DNA of 64,000 nt from contig NZ_QKRB01000006.1 of assembly GCF_003233845.1 (NCBI RefSeq), positions 183,162 through 247,161 of the forward strand. The letters run 5' to 3'. Numbering within the stretch: the first letter of the stretch is position 1; each line of letters opens with the position of its first letter. The translations under genes and the position numbers were made by a program. Shown one piece after another: positions 1 to 7,984 of this stretch. Origin of the DNA: Paenibacillus sambharensis (lineage in GTDB: Bacteria > Bacillota > Bacilli > Paenibacillales > Paenibacillaceae). The notes under the pieces are model-generated. The model did no database searches. It was not told the DNA's origin and worked only from the letters and a program-made list of their open reading frames with translations.

Positions 1-1
1 C

Positions 2-1543
2 CGGCGATGGCCGGGGGCGCGCCCCCGGCGCCGCCTCCGCTGCCTGCGCTGCGGCAGCGGGGATGCGCAGATGCGCAGCACGCCCTGCGCATCCTGCGGG
101 CGGGTGTGCGCCTGCTGCGAGGCCTGCATCCTGCTGGGGCGCAGCCGCGAATGCGAGCTGCTGGTCATCGGCAGCGGGCAGCGGGCCTTTGGTGCGCAGC
201 ATCCCATCTTTTGGCATTCCCTGGCGCCGAACAGGCGGAACCATCGCCCGAACGATTCCACACCCGCCCAGCAGCTATCTGCCTCAGAACCCCCAGAAGC
301 CCAAGAGGCCCAAGACCGTCTTAGCCGCTGGAAGCTCAGTCCCGCTCAGGCTGAAGCTGCGGGTGCCGCATTGGCATTCATTGAACAGCCGGTAACTAAA
401 GTCCGAATTGATCTTTCAGCCGAACCTACCCACAGACGCAGGGCAGACCTGGCTGCTCCCGGCTCATCTGCGCATGCATACTTCTCATCGTTAAGACGCT
501 TATTGCAGTGGCGGAAACAGACGGATGCTTTCCAGCATCAATTTTTGTTATGGGCGGTAACGGGCGCTGGCAAGACCGAAATGATTTTCCCGCTTGTGGA
601 ATCCGCAGCAGCCCGCGGCGGACAGGTGTTAATCGCAACACCGCGGCGAGATGTTGTGCTTGAGCTGGACCCCAGGATCAGAAAGGCCTTTCCTCACCTG
701 TCCGTTGTAACGCTCTACGGAGGCAGTCCGCAACGCTGGGAGCGGGGCACGGTCACGCTTGCAACTACCCATCAGCTGATGCGGTTCCGCAGAGCATTTG
801 ACCTTGTCATTATTGATGAATTAGATGCCTACCCTTACCATGGCGACCCAATGCTTCACTACGCTGCTGAACAGGCAGCAGCGGCAGATGGCCGATGCAT
901 CCTGCTCTCTGCCACTCCTCCCGCTCCGCTTCAGCGTGCCGCCGCTTCAGGAAGACTGTGCCATGCGCGAGTGCCGGTCCGCTTCCATAGACATCCCCTG
1001 CCGGTGCCTGTCCAGCTTCGTGTCCCGCCTGCTGCAGAGCTGCTCAGGCAGCAGCAGCTGCCTGCAAGCTTAAGGAAAGCCCTGCTCGCCTCCGTCGCCA
1101 GGGGAGCGCAGGTATTTGTCTTCGTTCAGCGGATTAAGCTGTGCGAGCCCATTGCTGCCATGCTGGGCGCTGTCTGTCCGCCGGAAACGGCAGTTGGCTT
1201 TACCTCTTCGAAGGATGAGGAACGGGCGGACAAGGTGAACCGGTTTCGCAGCGGGGAGCTGCGCGTGCTGGTCACCACCACAATTCTCGAACGCGGGATC
1301 ACAATCCCCCGCAGTGATGTCTTCATACTGGACGCGGACAGCCGGCTGTTCGATGAGGCGGCGCTTGTGCAGATGGCCGGCAGAGCCGGCCGCTCGGCGG
1401 ATGATCCGGCAGGCCGCGTTTACTTCTGCAGTTCGATCCCAAGCCGGGCGCAGCGTCAGGCTGTACGGCATATCCGCATTATGAACCGGATGGCGGCGGC
1501 CAAAGGCTATATCATCAATCTGGATGCGGCAATACACAAGTAA
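2..1543 (+). CDS. comFA: ComFA-like DNA helicase of competence (5' end cut by the window)
   Basis: This is the membrane-associated ATP-dependent translocase that helps pull single-stranded DNA into competent cells. The frame is open from base 2, so the true start lies upstream; an internal ATG at 71 would cut through the zinc-binding region. Visible parts in order are an N-terminal Cys cluster (CLRCG, CASCG, CACCEAC), which is the ComFA zinc finger, then Walker A GAGKTE near base 565, a DEAD-like box IIDELDAYP near 805, SATPP near 910, motif V around ERGITIP near 1290 and motif VI QMAGRAGRS near 1370. These are superfamily 2 helicase motifs in the expected order. comFC follows 12 bases downstream, the standard comF operon order. 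The assignment to ComFA rather than PriA rests on the Cys cluster and on the neighbour. Confidence 0.9.
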   Translation, partial: RRWPGARPRRRLRCLRCGSGDAQMRSTPCASCGRVCACCEACILLGRSRECELLVIGSGQRAFGAQHPIFWHSLAPNRRNHRPNDSTPAQQLSASEPPEAQEAQDRLSRWKLSPAQAEAAGAALAFIEQPVTKVRIDLSAEPTHRRRADLAAPGSSAHAYFSSLRRLLQWRKQTDAFQHQFLLWAVTGAGKTEMIFPLVESAAARGGQVLIATPRRDVVLELDPRIRKAFPHLSVVTLYGGSPQRWERGTVTLATTHQLMRFRRAFDLVIIDELDAYPYHGDPMLHYAAEQAAAADGRCILLSATPPAPLQRAAASGRLCHARVPVRFHRHPLPVPVQLRVPPAAELLRQQQLPASLRKALLASVARGAQVFVFVQRIKLCEPIAAMLGAVCPPETAVGFTSSKDEERADKVNRFRSGELRVLVTTTILERGITIPRSDVFILDADSRLFDEAALVQMAGRAGRSADDPAGRVYFCSSIPSRAQRQAVRHIRIMNRMAAAKGYIINLDAAIHK

Positions 1544-1555
1544 AGGGGGAAGAGC

Positions 1556-2506
1556 ATGTTGCTGTTAGATCGTATTATGTCATGGGCTGCTCAGGGACTG
1601 CAGGCTGGGGTGGGATTCCTTCAGGAGCAGAACTGCAGCTGCCTGGTGTGCGGCCGGAATACAGGCGGTAGGCTCGGCATGGAAGCCGGGCACAGCTTTA
1701 ACGGCTGGTACCGCGATCTGCTTCCAGTGCAAAGGCGTTCGGTCAACCATATCCGACAGTCCATTTCGAATAAGCTGTGTGCGGGCTGTCTGGCTTTGAT
1801 CCCTTGGCTAACTGAGATCAAGTGCAGGGCGTGCGGCCGCGGGATTGCGTGCCCGGACTGCGAGAGACGCTCCCGTCCGGCTTTTCGGTATAACCGGAGT
1901 GCCGTGCAGTATGATTCCGCCATGCGGGACTGGCTGGCGCTCTACAAATACCGCGGCCTGGAGAAGCTGGAGCCGCTGCTCGCCGAAATGCTGTATCTCC
2001 CTTACTATGGGCTAAGCAGGCTGGCAGCAGAGGCTGGAAGCAATCTTGTATCATGCGGCAGCGAACCCTGGGACATGGTCACATATGTGCCAGTAAGCAG
2101 CGAACGCGCACAGGAGCGCGGCTTTAACCAGGCAGAGCGGCTTGCAGCTGCACTAGGCAGCCAGTTTCACCTGCCCGTTCTTCCGCTCCTTATACGGACG
2201 AGACACAGCGGTAAGCAGAGCTTGAAGTCCCGGAGGGAGCGGGTGACGGATATGAGGTCCTTATTCGCTCCGGATGAGGCAGGCTGGACAGCATGGGAGT
2301 ATCAGTATCAGCAGCGATGGAATCCTTCCGGGAAGCAGCGCAAGGACAAGCGGTCTAACAACCGCCCCTTGAACTCTCCAATCCGTATTCTTCTAATAGA
2401 TGACATCTATACAACGGGAAGTACAATTGAGGCCTGCTCCGAGGTATTGAAATACCGCAGCAAGGTAACGTGTGAGGTGTACTCGCTTACGTGGTCCCGG
2501 TCATAA
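1556..2506 (+). CDS. comFC: ComFC-like phosphoribosyltransferase-fold competence protein
   Basis: ComF-family protein of 316 residues required for DNA uptake in naturally competent bacteria; it works with ComFA. The N-terminal third has paired cysteines typical of the family (CLVCG near residue 25, CAGC near 78, CRACG and CPDC near 93-104), which probably bind zinc. The C-terminal part holds the PRPP-binding loop of type I phosphoribosyltransferases, ILLIDDIYTTGSTIEAC, near residues 280-296. The start ATG is preceded by AAAGGGGGA at 1542-1550. It ends just before an inverted repeat at 2517-2550 and lies 134 bases before yvyF. It is longer than many ComFC proteins because of a loop around residues 235-270 rich in Gln, Arg and Lys. 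Confidence 0.9.
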   Translation: MLLLDRIMSWAAQGLQAGVGFLQEQNCSCLVCGRNTGGRLGMEAGHSFNGWYRDLLPVQRRSVNHIRQSISNKLCAGCLALIPWLTEIKCRACGRGIACPDCERRSRPAFRYNRSAVQYDSAMRDWLALYKYRGLEKLEPLLAEMLYLPYYGLSRLAAEAGSNLVSCGSEPWDMVTYVPVSSERAQERGFNQAERLAAALGSQFHLPVLPLLIRTRHSGKQSLKSRRERVTDMRSLFAPDEAGWTAWEYQYQQRWNPSGKQRKDKRSNNRPLNSPIRILLIDDIYTTGSTIEACSEVLKYRSKVTCEVYSLTWSRS

Positions 2507-2516
2507 ACTCCTCAAT

Positions 2517-2550
2517 TTTCGACAGATTTTTATCAGAGAAGCGTCGAAAA
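2517..2550. repeat. Inverted repeat after comFC
   Basis: TTTTCGAC at 2517-2524 is repeated as GTCGAAAA at 2543-2550, with an 18-base loop. No T-run follows on either strand, so a classical intrinsic terminator is not convincing. It sits immediately upstream of the candidate yvyF promoter and could be an operator. Confidence 0.4.
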
Positions 2551-2553
2551 ATA

Positions 2554-2582
2554 TCGCATTTTTTCCGTATATCCGTTACAAT
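2554..2582 (+). promoter_or_regulatory. Candidate sigma-A promoter for yvyF
   Basis: TCGCAT at 2554-2559, a 17-base spacer and TACAAT at 2577-2582. The -10 box is close to consensus and the -35 box is weak. The yvyF start is about 60 bases further on. Confidence 0.45.
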
Positions 2583-2640
2583 AAAATGACAAGCAAACGT
2601 GAAAAAGCAATATAAAGGATTAATGGAGGGGCGACTGCGC

Positions 2641-3042
2641 ATGAACCTTGGAAATTGCCCGCGCTGCGGTAAGCTGTACGCCAAAAATCTTCGTGATATG
2701 TGTCCTGTATGTATAAAAGAGATTGATAAGCAGTATGAGTTGTGTGCCGAATATTTAAGGAAGAATAAGGGTTGCACCATTCATGACCTGTCCGAAGCGA
2801 CTGAAGTTCCGATGAAGCAGATAACCCGGTTTATCCGGGAAGGCCGGATTTCGATTCTTAATCATCCGAATATGTCACTTGCTTGTGAGTCCTGCGGCAC
2901 GCCGATCCGTGAAGGCAATATCTGCGGAGAATGCCGCCATAGAATCAGCCGTGACTTCCGGGAAGTCCAGAAGGCTGAACAGTCAAGATCGACTGAACAA
3001 GGGCACCATAGTACGTACTCCATTGACAAACTGCGTGATTAA
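2641..3042 (+). CDS. yvyF: Flagellar operon protein YvyF (zinc-ribbon protein)
   Basis: A 133-residue protein found at the head of flagellar flgM-flgN-flgK operons in Bacillales. Its molecular role is not firmly established. Two Cys-rich ends (CPRCG and CPVC near residues 6-24, CESCG and CGEC near 83-101) flank a helical segment, about residues 45-70, that resembles a MerR-like or helix-turn-helix unit and contains EVPMKQITRFIREGRI. The start at 2641 is chosen because GGAGGGG at 2625-2631 lies nine bases upstream; an upstream GTG at 2599 has no ribosome binding site. A terminator and a sigma-D promoter separate it from flgM. Confidence 0.8.
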   Translation: MNLGNCPRCGKLYAKNLRDMCPVCIKEIDKQYELCAEYLRKNKGCTIHDLSEATEVPMKQITRFIREGRISILNHPNMSLACESCGTPIREGNICGECRHRISRDFREVQKAEQSRSTEQGHHSTYSIDKLRD

Positions 3043-3065
3043 TTTTGGTATCTGCTTGCCATCTA

Positions 3066-3093
3066 TAAATTTTTGTTGCAAAACAACCGATAC
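3066..3093 (+). promoter_or_regulatory. Sigma-D promoter of flgM
   Basis: TAAA at 3066-3069, 16 bases, then ACCGATAC at 3086-3093. This resembles the Bacillus sigma-D consensus TAAA-N15-GCCGATAT. The expected start of transcription near 3100 falls in the loop of the overlapping terminator. Confidence 0.7.
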
Positions 3094-3127
3094 TACCTTT
3101 ATAAAGGGTATGTCGGTTGATTTTTTA
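3084..3127 (+). terminator. Intrinsic terminator between yvyF and flgM
   Basis: The arm beginning CAACCGATA at 3084 pairs with the arm ending TGTCGGTTG at 3119. An inner TACC/GGGTA stem closes on TTTATAAA, and six T follow at 3121-3126. The 5' arm contains the -10 box of the flgM sigma-D promoter, so RNA started there would lack this arm. Confidence 0.75.
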
Positions 3128-3155
3128 ATTGCTGTAAACAAAAGAGGTGGCGTCT

Positions 3156-3422
3156 ATGAAGATCAATGAAACGAACCGTATTGGTGCTGTGAACTCCTAT
3201 CAGAAGCAGCAGGATCATCGTACAGGTCAAGTAAACAAGAAGCGGCAGAAGGATGAGGTTCAAATCTCCGCAGAAGCCAAGCAGCTGCTTACGAGCAGCC
3301 GGGTCAATGATCCCCAGCAGGCAGAGCGGATCGAGAAGCTGAAGCAATCTGTAGCGACAGGCACGTATAAGGTTGATGCCGGCAAGGTCGCTGAGAAGCT
3401 CCTGCCGTACCTGAAACAATAA
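3156..3422 (+). CDS. flgM: Anti-sigma-D factor FlgM
   Basis: FlgM holds the flagellar sigma factor sigma-D (FliA) inactive until the hook-basal body is finished. The 88-residue length and composition fit: a polar, probably disordered N-terminus with MKINETNRIGAVNSY, then VQISAEAKQLL and a C-terminal sigma-binding helix pair ending in VDAGKVAEKLLPYL. The ATG at 3156 has AGAGGTGG at 3143-3150 just upstream; the in-frame GTG at 3147 is part of that ribosome binding site. It is the first gene of flgM-flgN-flgK-flgL-yviE and is preceded by its own sigma-D promoter, giving the usual negative autoregulation. Confidence 0.92.
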   Translation: MKINETNRIGAVNSYQKQQDHRTGQVNKKRQKDEVQISAEAKQLLTSSRVNDPQQAERIEKLKQSVATGTYKVDAGKVAEKLLPYLKQ

Positions 3423-3448
3423 CATTTGAAGGACAGGTGGACGAGAAC

Positions 3449-3946
3449 ATGTCTTTGGCTGACATTATGCAAACGCTGGAGCAGCAGACGGAGTTATACG
3501 AACAACTATTAGAGACGGCGAAGGAAAAGACCCCTGTTCTGGTCCACAATGAGGTGGATAAGCTTAACGGCATCATTCAGAAGGAACGGAAGCTTATCGC
3601 GCAGGCAGAAGTATTGGAGCGTGCTCGCATTCAGCAGACGAACTGGTACTTTGCCGAGATCAAGCACCGATCCAGAATGAATACGCTCCGTGAGCTTGTC
3701 CAATCCGTCCATCATCCGGAAGAGAAGAAGCGGCTGATTGACAAGCAGCAGCAGCTGTCGAGCATTTTGGGGGAGCTGCAGCGCAACAATTCACTCAATC
3801 AGCAGTTAATTGAACAATCACTTGCTTTTATTAACTATTCGATAGATTTGGTAGTAGATGACCCGACAGAGGATCTTGTGTACAAGCATCCGATGAAGGG
3901 AATGCCGGGCGCAGGTCGTGCCGGAGCTTTTGACACCAGAGCGTAG
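3449..3946 (+). CDS. flgN: Flagellar export chaperone FlgN
   Basis: FlgN family chaperone of 165 residues that keeps the hook-filament junction proteins FlgK and FlgL unfolded for secretion. The sequence is almost wholly helical and charged, with heptad-like stretches such as LEQQTELYEQLLETAKEKT at the N-terminus and SILGELQRNNSLNQQLIEQS near residues 105-125, as expected for the family. The start ATG at 3449 is preceded by AGGTGG eight bases upstream; the in-frame GTG at 3437 overlaps that site. It sits between flgM and its client gene flgK. Confidence 0.85.
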   Translation: MSLADIMQTLEQQTELYEQLLETAKEKTPVLVHNEVDKLNGIIQKERKLIAQAEVLERARIQQTNWYFAEIKHRSRMNTLRELVQSVHHPEEKKRLIDKQQQLSSILGELQRNNSLNQQLIEQSLAFINYSIDLVVDDPTEDLVYKHPMKGMPGAGRAGAFDTRA

Positions 3947-3964
3947 AGGAGGGGAAGACCTGTC

Positions 3965-5485
3965 ATGAGATCAACGTTTCATACGCTGGAGACAGCGAAG
4001 CGCAGCTTGTTCACGCAGCAGGCTGCCATTAACACCGTTGGCCACAACATTGCCAACGCCAATACTGAAGGATACTCCCGCCAGATCGTCAAGATGGCCG
4101 CGGCACGCCCGATTGAAGCCTACGGCATGAGCCGTTCTGTGGCAGCGGGCCAGCTTGGTACGGGTGTTGAATTTACATCCATCGAGCGGGTACGCATATC
4201 ATTCCTCGACGATCAGTTCCGCAACCAAAGCAAGTATCTGGGCAGCTGGAGTGTACAGAGCGATACACTGGAGAAGCTGGAAGCTGTGGTTAATGAACCG
4301 AGTGATACTGGCATTCGCAGTGTGTTGGATAAATTTTGGAATTCCTGGTCAGATTTAAGTAAGGATCCGGAGAATATTACAGGCCGCAAAATTGTAAGGG
4401 AAAATGCTCTTGCACTCACAGACTCCTTTAATCAAGTTAGCAAACAGCTTCAAGATTTGAATGCTGACCTTACCAGCAATATTGAAGTAAAAGCTACACA
4501 GATTAATACGATGCTCAGTACGATCTCTTCGCTTAATAATGAAATTAATCGAATTGAAGGACTTGGTGATCATGCCAATGATCTTAGAGACCAACGTGAT
4601 TTGCTGACCGATCAGCTATCACAAATTGTTAACATCCAAGCTGCTGAAGGAGCGCAGGGCTACACCATCACTATGGGCGGACAAGTGCTTGTTCAAGGTG
4701 TAAATGTTGCACCGGTGACGGCAGCTTCGCTGGAAGCGGCGTATACATCAGGAGCACTAAATAATGGTGAAGTATTCGGGATGATCGTGTCCCGTGATAT
4801 ATATGTAAAAGAGTATCAGCAGCAGCTCGATACACTGGCTAACACACTAGCAAACGGCGAATTTGAAATAACAATGCCGGCTGGATCGACTATCCCGGGT
4901 GAAGCAGCGCCGCTGACTGCTCCGCGTGTTATTACGGTAAACGGGATAAATGGCTTGCATAAGCTGGGATATACACTGGAATCCCCGGCTAAGGCAGGGC
5001 TTGATTTCTTCACTTTTAAAAACGGGGCAGCAGGTATTACGGCATCAAGTATTCAGGTTAACCCAGAAATAGTATCTGATTCTAATAAAATTGCTACATC
5101 AGCCCGTGTAGAAAACGGGGAGACCGTTAAAGGGAATAACACACTCGCGCTGCTAATGGCAGAGCTGAGAGATGTTAAATTCAAGTTTGACGAGACAGCA
5201 ATAGGCGGCAGCATATCATCTGCGACAATATCGGATAATTATAATGCAATGGTAGGTTCTCTTGGTGTACAGGCACAAGAAGCAAAACGGCAAGCGACAA
5301 ACTCTAAGGCTCAAGTTGATCTCGTAAATTCGAACCGGGAGTCAGTAAGTGGTGTGTCGCTAGATGAGGAAATGTCCGAGTTGATCCGGTTCCAGCATGC
5401 ATATTCTGCCGCAGCACGTATCATGACCACGTTTGACCAAATGCTTGAAAAACTGATTAACGGAACCGGTGTAGTCGGTCGTTAA
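3965..5485 (+). CDS. flgK: Flagellar hook-associated protein 1 FlgK
   Basis: FlgK forms the first ring of the hook-filament junction, outside the cell. The 506-residue protein has the conserved N-terminus MRSTFHTLETAKRSLFTQQ followed by NTVGHNIANANTEGYSRQ, the flagellar rod/hook signature. It also has the C-terminal helix with EEMSELIRFQHAYSAAARIM, which polymerises with axial proteins. The middle (about residues 290-380) is the variable exposed part. RBS GAGGAGGGG precedes the ATG. The coding sequence becomes more AT-rich after about base 4330 than at its start. flgL follows after 16 bases. Confidence 0.95.
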   Translation: MRSTFHTLETAKRSLFTQQAAINTVGHNIANANTEGYSRQIVKMAAARPIEAYGMSRSVAAGQLGTGVEFTSIERVRISFLDDQFRNQSKYLGSWSVQSDTLEKLEAVVNEPSDTGIRSVLDKFWNSWSDLSKDPENITGRKIVRENALALTDSFNQVSKQLQDLNADLTSNIEVKATQINTMLSTISSLNNEINRIEGLGDHANDLRDQRDLLTDQLSQIVNIQAAEGAQGYTITMGGQVLVQGVNVAPVTAASLEAAYTSGALNNGEVFGMIVSRDIYVKEYQQQLDTLANTLANGEFEITMPAGSTIPGEAAPLTAPRVITVNGINGLHKLGYTLESPAKAGLDFFTFKNGAAGITASSIQVNPEIVSDSNKIATSARVENGETVKGNNTLALLMAELRDVKFKFDETAIGGSISSATISDNYNAMVGSLGVQAQEAKRQATNSKAQVDLVNSNRESVSGVSLDEEMSELIRFQHAYSAAARIMTTFDQMLEKLINGTGVVGR

Positions 5486-5501
5486 TAACGGAGGATATTA
5501 G

Positions 5502-6419
5502 ATGCCATTACGTGTAACGCCGGGTATGATGCATATGCAGCTGACCCGCAACCTGAATAACAACCTGACGCAAATGCAGAGCATTCAGAACCAAGTTACA
5601 ACAGGACGAACAATCAACAAACCTTCAGACGATCCAGTCGGAATCACTTATGCACTTCGTTACCGTACAGAGTTATCGGGTAATGAACAGTACCAGAAGA
5701 ATGTTGATCAGGCGCTATCCTGGCTTGATTTTAATGACACCGTACTTGCACAGACGGGGGACGTTTTACAGAGGGTTAAGGAATTGACTGTTCAGGGCTC
5801 TAACGGTACCAATCCAGCTGAAGCCCTAGAGAATATCAAGAAAGAGATTGAGCAGTTGAAATCTCAATTGATTGATGTTGCCAACAGTAAAATGAATGGG
5901 AAATACGTCTTTAATGGTCAAAAATTCGACAGCATCCCTTACGATGTCAGTTCGGCAGGTTTTGATGCCAAGGCTGTACAGTCAGACACAGAACCAGTGG
6001 ATTATATAGTAGGAGCGGGAGTCAAGCTAACAGTAAATATACCAGGAGCAAGTGTTTTTGGTGATCCGGATGCTGCCGGAACGACAGACAATATTTTTTC
6101 TACATTGGACCGTTTGATTACGGCACTCGGAACAACGAATCATAATGCAGTAGCAGCCGAAGTTACTAATATAGAATCTCGTATGAGTAAGGTCTTGAAT
6201 GCAAGGGCAGAAGTAGGGGCTCGGGTGAATCGAATCGAGTTAATGCAAAATCGTCTCAATGATCTTGAAATCAATCTTACTGCGCTGCAGTCAAAGGTTG
6301 AAGATGCGGATTTTGAAGAACTGTTGATCAAGTCTAAAGTTAACGAGAATATATATCAAGCCTCATTATCGGTTGGCGCAAAAGTTATATCTCCATCACT
6401 GATCGACTTCTTAAGATAA
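5502..6419 (+). CDS. flgL: Flagellar hook-associated protein 3 FlgL
   Basis: FlgL is the second junction protein, on which the filament is assembled. It has 305 residues with flagellin-like ends: the N-terminus MPLRVTPGMMHMQLTRNLNN and TTGRTINKPSDDPVG near residue 35, and a C-terminal coiled coil ending in YQASLSVGAKVISPSLIDFL. The central part is short, about residues 135-220. A GGAGGAT ribosome binding site lies upstream. It is co-transcribed with flgK and yviE. Confidence 0.95.
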   Translation: MPLRVTPGMMHMQLTRNLNNNLTQMQSIQNQVTTGRTINKPSDDPVGITYALRYRTELSGNEQYQKNVDQALSWLDFNDTVLAQTGDVLQRVKELTVQGSNGTNPAEALENIKKEIEQLKSQLIDVANSKMNGKYVFNGQKFDSIPYDVSSAGFDAKAVQSDTEPVDYIVGAGVKLTVNIPGASVFGDPDAAGTTDNIFSTLDRLITALGTTNHNAVAAEVTNIESRMSKVLNARAEVGARVNRIELMQNRLNDLEINLTALQSKVEDADFEELLIKSKVNENIYQASLSVGAKVISPSLIDFLR

Positions 6420-6432
6420 GGGGGTCAGGGAT

Positions 6433-6999
6433 TTGATTCCTATGCTGTCGATTGTTACCCAGGATGCTAAGCTTGGCATCAAGACGACCCGGGGACGTTA
6501 TGAGATAAAGAGTACGCCTCCCGTTCTCCAGGTTGAGACAAAACCAGCTGTAATTACAGCAAATAACAAACCCGGAGAGTTAATCATTGATAGCAGTGAA
6601 GCGCATAACGCTCTGACTGGCGGGAAATACGAGGAATTCTGGGATCGTATTTACTCCCAGTATAAAGCTGTTGCGAAGCGGAATATTGAGCTGATTGTCG
6701 AAGAGGGCAATCGAATGGGAGATCTAAGAATCAAAGGGAACCCTATAGCTGATATGGCTCTGGATGCCTTTATCGAGGGTGCGCCGGATATTGAGGTCTA
6801 CGGACCTGCAAGCTCCGATAATGTAAGTATTGAGTATATTCCCAATCAGCTTAATGTACAGGTCCAAACAGGCGGGGCGGATATTAACGTTAAAACAACC
6901 CGTCCTGAAATTAATTACCACCGGGGAAATGTGAGTATCTATATGGAACAGTATCCTTCAGTCACAATTACTCCCCCCAAAATTGATTTAGTGATTTAA
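6433..6999 (+). CDS. yviE: DUF6470 flagellar-operon protein, YviE-like
   Basis: A 188-residue protein of the YviE/DUF6470 type, commonly found between flgL and fliW in Bacillales; its function is unknown. Recognisable features are the N-terminal SIVTQDAKLGIKTTRGRYEI, proline-rich strands such as STPPVLQVETKPAVIT and a C-terminal half of beta strands ending in PSVTITPPKIDLVI. No signal peptide or membrane segment is seen. The TTG start at 6433 is supported by AAGGGGGT seven bases upstream; the next ATG at 6442 is too far from it. A terminator hairpin follows at once. Confidence 0.75.
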   Translation: MIPMLSIVTQDAKLGIKTTRGRYEIKSTPPVLQVETKPAVITANNKPGELIIDSSEAHNALTGGKYEEFWDRIYSQYKAVAKRNIELIVEEGNRMGDLRIKGNPIADMALDAFIEGAPDIEVYGPASSDNVSIEYIPNQLNVQVQTGGADINVKTTRPEINYHRGNVSIYMEQYPSVTITPPKIDLVI

Positions 7000-7002
7000 T
7001 TA

Positions 7003-7044
7003 AGAAGCTATAAGCGTTTTAATACGTTTATAGCTTCTATTTAG
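7003..7044 (+). terminator. Terminator of the flgM-yviE operon
   Basis: AGAAGCTATAAGCG at 7003-7016 pairs with CGTTTATAGCTTCT at 7025-7038 in a 14-bp stem containing one G-U pair. The following tract ATTTAGTT is only partly T-rich. Confidence 0.7.
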
Positions 7045-7166
7045 TTATAAAGCTGTTTTAATGTTTAGAAGAATGAATGATGTAGTCAGAAGGGTATAAT
7101 AGTAAGATATAACAAACTTGTAAGCATAGGATTCGATTATACTACCTTAACTATGGAGGAGTCTAA

Positions 7167-7622
7167 ATGGAATTAATTACCGATGTGTTTGGAGTTATAA
7201 CTGTTGAAGAGAAGGATATTTTTCATTTCGAGGTCGGGATACCCGGCTTTGAAGAGTTATCATCTTTTGTTGTCATCCAGGACAGTACCGAAGCCTCTTT
7301 TTCCTATCTGCAATCGGTTGAGCGACCTGAATTATCTTTCTTCCTTATTGACCCCTTTGCTTTCTTTCCCGCATATGACTTTGAGCTGCCGGAGACAGCT
7401 GTGAAGGATTTAAAAGCAGAGTCAATTGAACAATTGCTGGTACGCACGATCGTGACAGTTAGAGACAAGCTGAGTAATGCCACAACCAATTTAGTTGCCC
7501 CGATAGTGTTAAACATGGAGGAACGAGTGGGCAAACAGGTTATCTTAATTCAAACAGACTACACGACACGACATAACCTGTTTCCAATAGAAACAGACGA
7601 GGTTAAGGGAGGGAATCCTTAA
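7167..7622 (+). CDS. fliW: Flagellar assembly factor FliW
   Basis: FliW binds CsrA and free flagellin. When flagellin is secreted, FliW switches to CsrA and relieves repression of hag translation. The 151-residue protein shows the family pattern: GVITVEEKDIFHFEVGIPGF near residues 10-29, then FFLIDPFAFFPAYDFELP near residues 59-76, and a C-terminal NLVAPIVLN strand. An AGGAG ribosome binding site precedes the ATG. Its stop overlaps the csrA start by one base (TAATG), which points to translational coupling of the two partners. Confidence 0.95.
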   Translation: MELITDVFGVITVEEKDIFHFEVGIPGFEELSSFVVIQDSTEASFSYLQSVERPELSFFLIDPFAFFPAYDFELPETAVKDLKAESIEQLLVRTIVTVRDKLSNATTNLVAPIVLNMEERVGKQVILIQTDYTTRHNLFPIETDEVKGGNP

Positions 7623-7861
7623 TGCTAGTTCTTACGCGAAAGAAAGGACAGTCGATTGTCATTGGTGATGATATAGAGGTTGTTCTGTTAGAGGTCGAAG
7701 GGGATACCGTCAAAATCGGGATAACGGCTCCTAAAGAGGTTCAGATTGTCCGTAAAGAACTGCTAGCTTCTGTAACTGAGGTGAATCAAGAAGCAGCTGC
7801 CTCTAAGATTAACAGTGAGCAGTTTAAAAAATTAATTCAAAAAAACAAAAAAAGTTTGTAA
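7622..7861 (+). CDS. csrA: Carbon storage regulator CsrA, translational repressor
   Basis: CsrA dimers bind A(N)GGA motifs in hairpin loops of mRNA leaders and here most likely repress hag. The 79-residue protein has the canonical MLVLTRKKGQSIVIGDDIEV N-terminus, VKIGITAPKEVQIVRKEL near residues 36-53, and a Lys-rich tail. The start overlaps fliW. The hag leader directly downstream contains two CsrA-type sites, so repressor, antagonist and target are contiguous, as in Bacillus subtilis. Confidence 0.95.
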   Translation: MLVLTRKKGQSIVIGDDIEVVLLEVEGDTVKIGITAPKEVQIVRKELLASVTEVNQEAAASKINSEQFKKLIQKNKKSL

Positions 7862-7867
7862 GTGCTA

Positions 7868-7895
7868 TAAACTATAAGTGATATACCGTCGATAT
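7868..7895 (+). promoter_or_regulatory. Sigma-D promoter of hag
   Basis: TAAA at 7868-7871, a 16-base spacer and GTCGATAT at 7888-7895. The match to the sigma-D consensus is strong, and the position gives a leader of about 80 bases. Confidence 0.85.
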
Positions 7896-7939
7896 ATTAA
7901 TTGTAGCCGGTTGAGGGCGGCCGACCCGACACGGTTAAC

Positions 7940-7976
7940 CCACAAGGATGTGGAAATTAGTTAAACTCAGGGAGGA
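7940..7976 (+). promoter_or_regulatory. CsrA binding sites in the hag leader
   Basis: A perfect small hairpin CCACA-AGGA-TGTGG at 7940-7953 presents AGGA in its loop and matches the CsrA consensus core ACARGGAUGU closely. A second site, CAGGGAGGA, lies at 7968-7976 and overlaps the hag ribosome binding site. The arrangement mirrors the two-site hag leader of Bacillus subtilis. Confidence 0.75.
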
Positions 7977-7984
7977 ACTTTACA

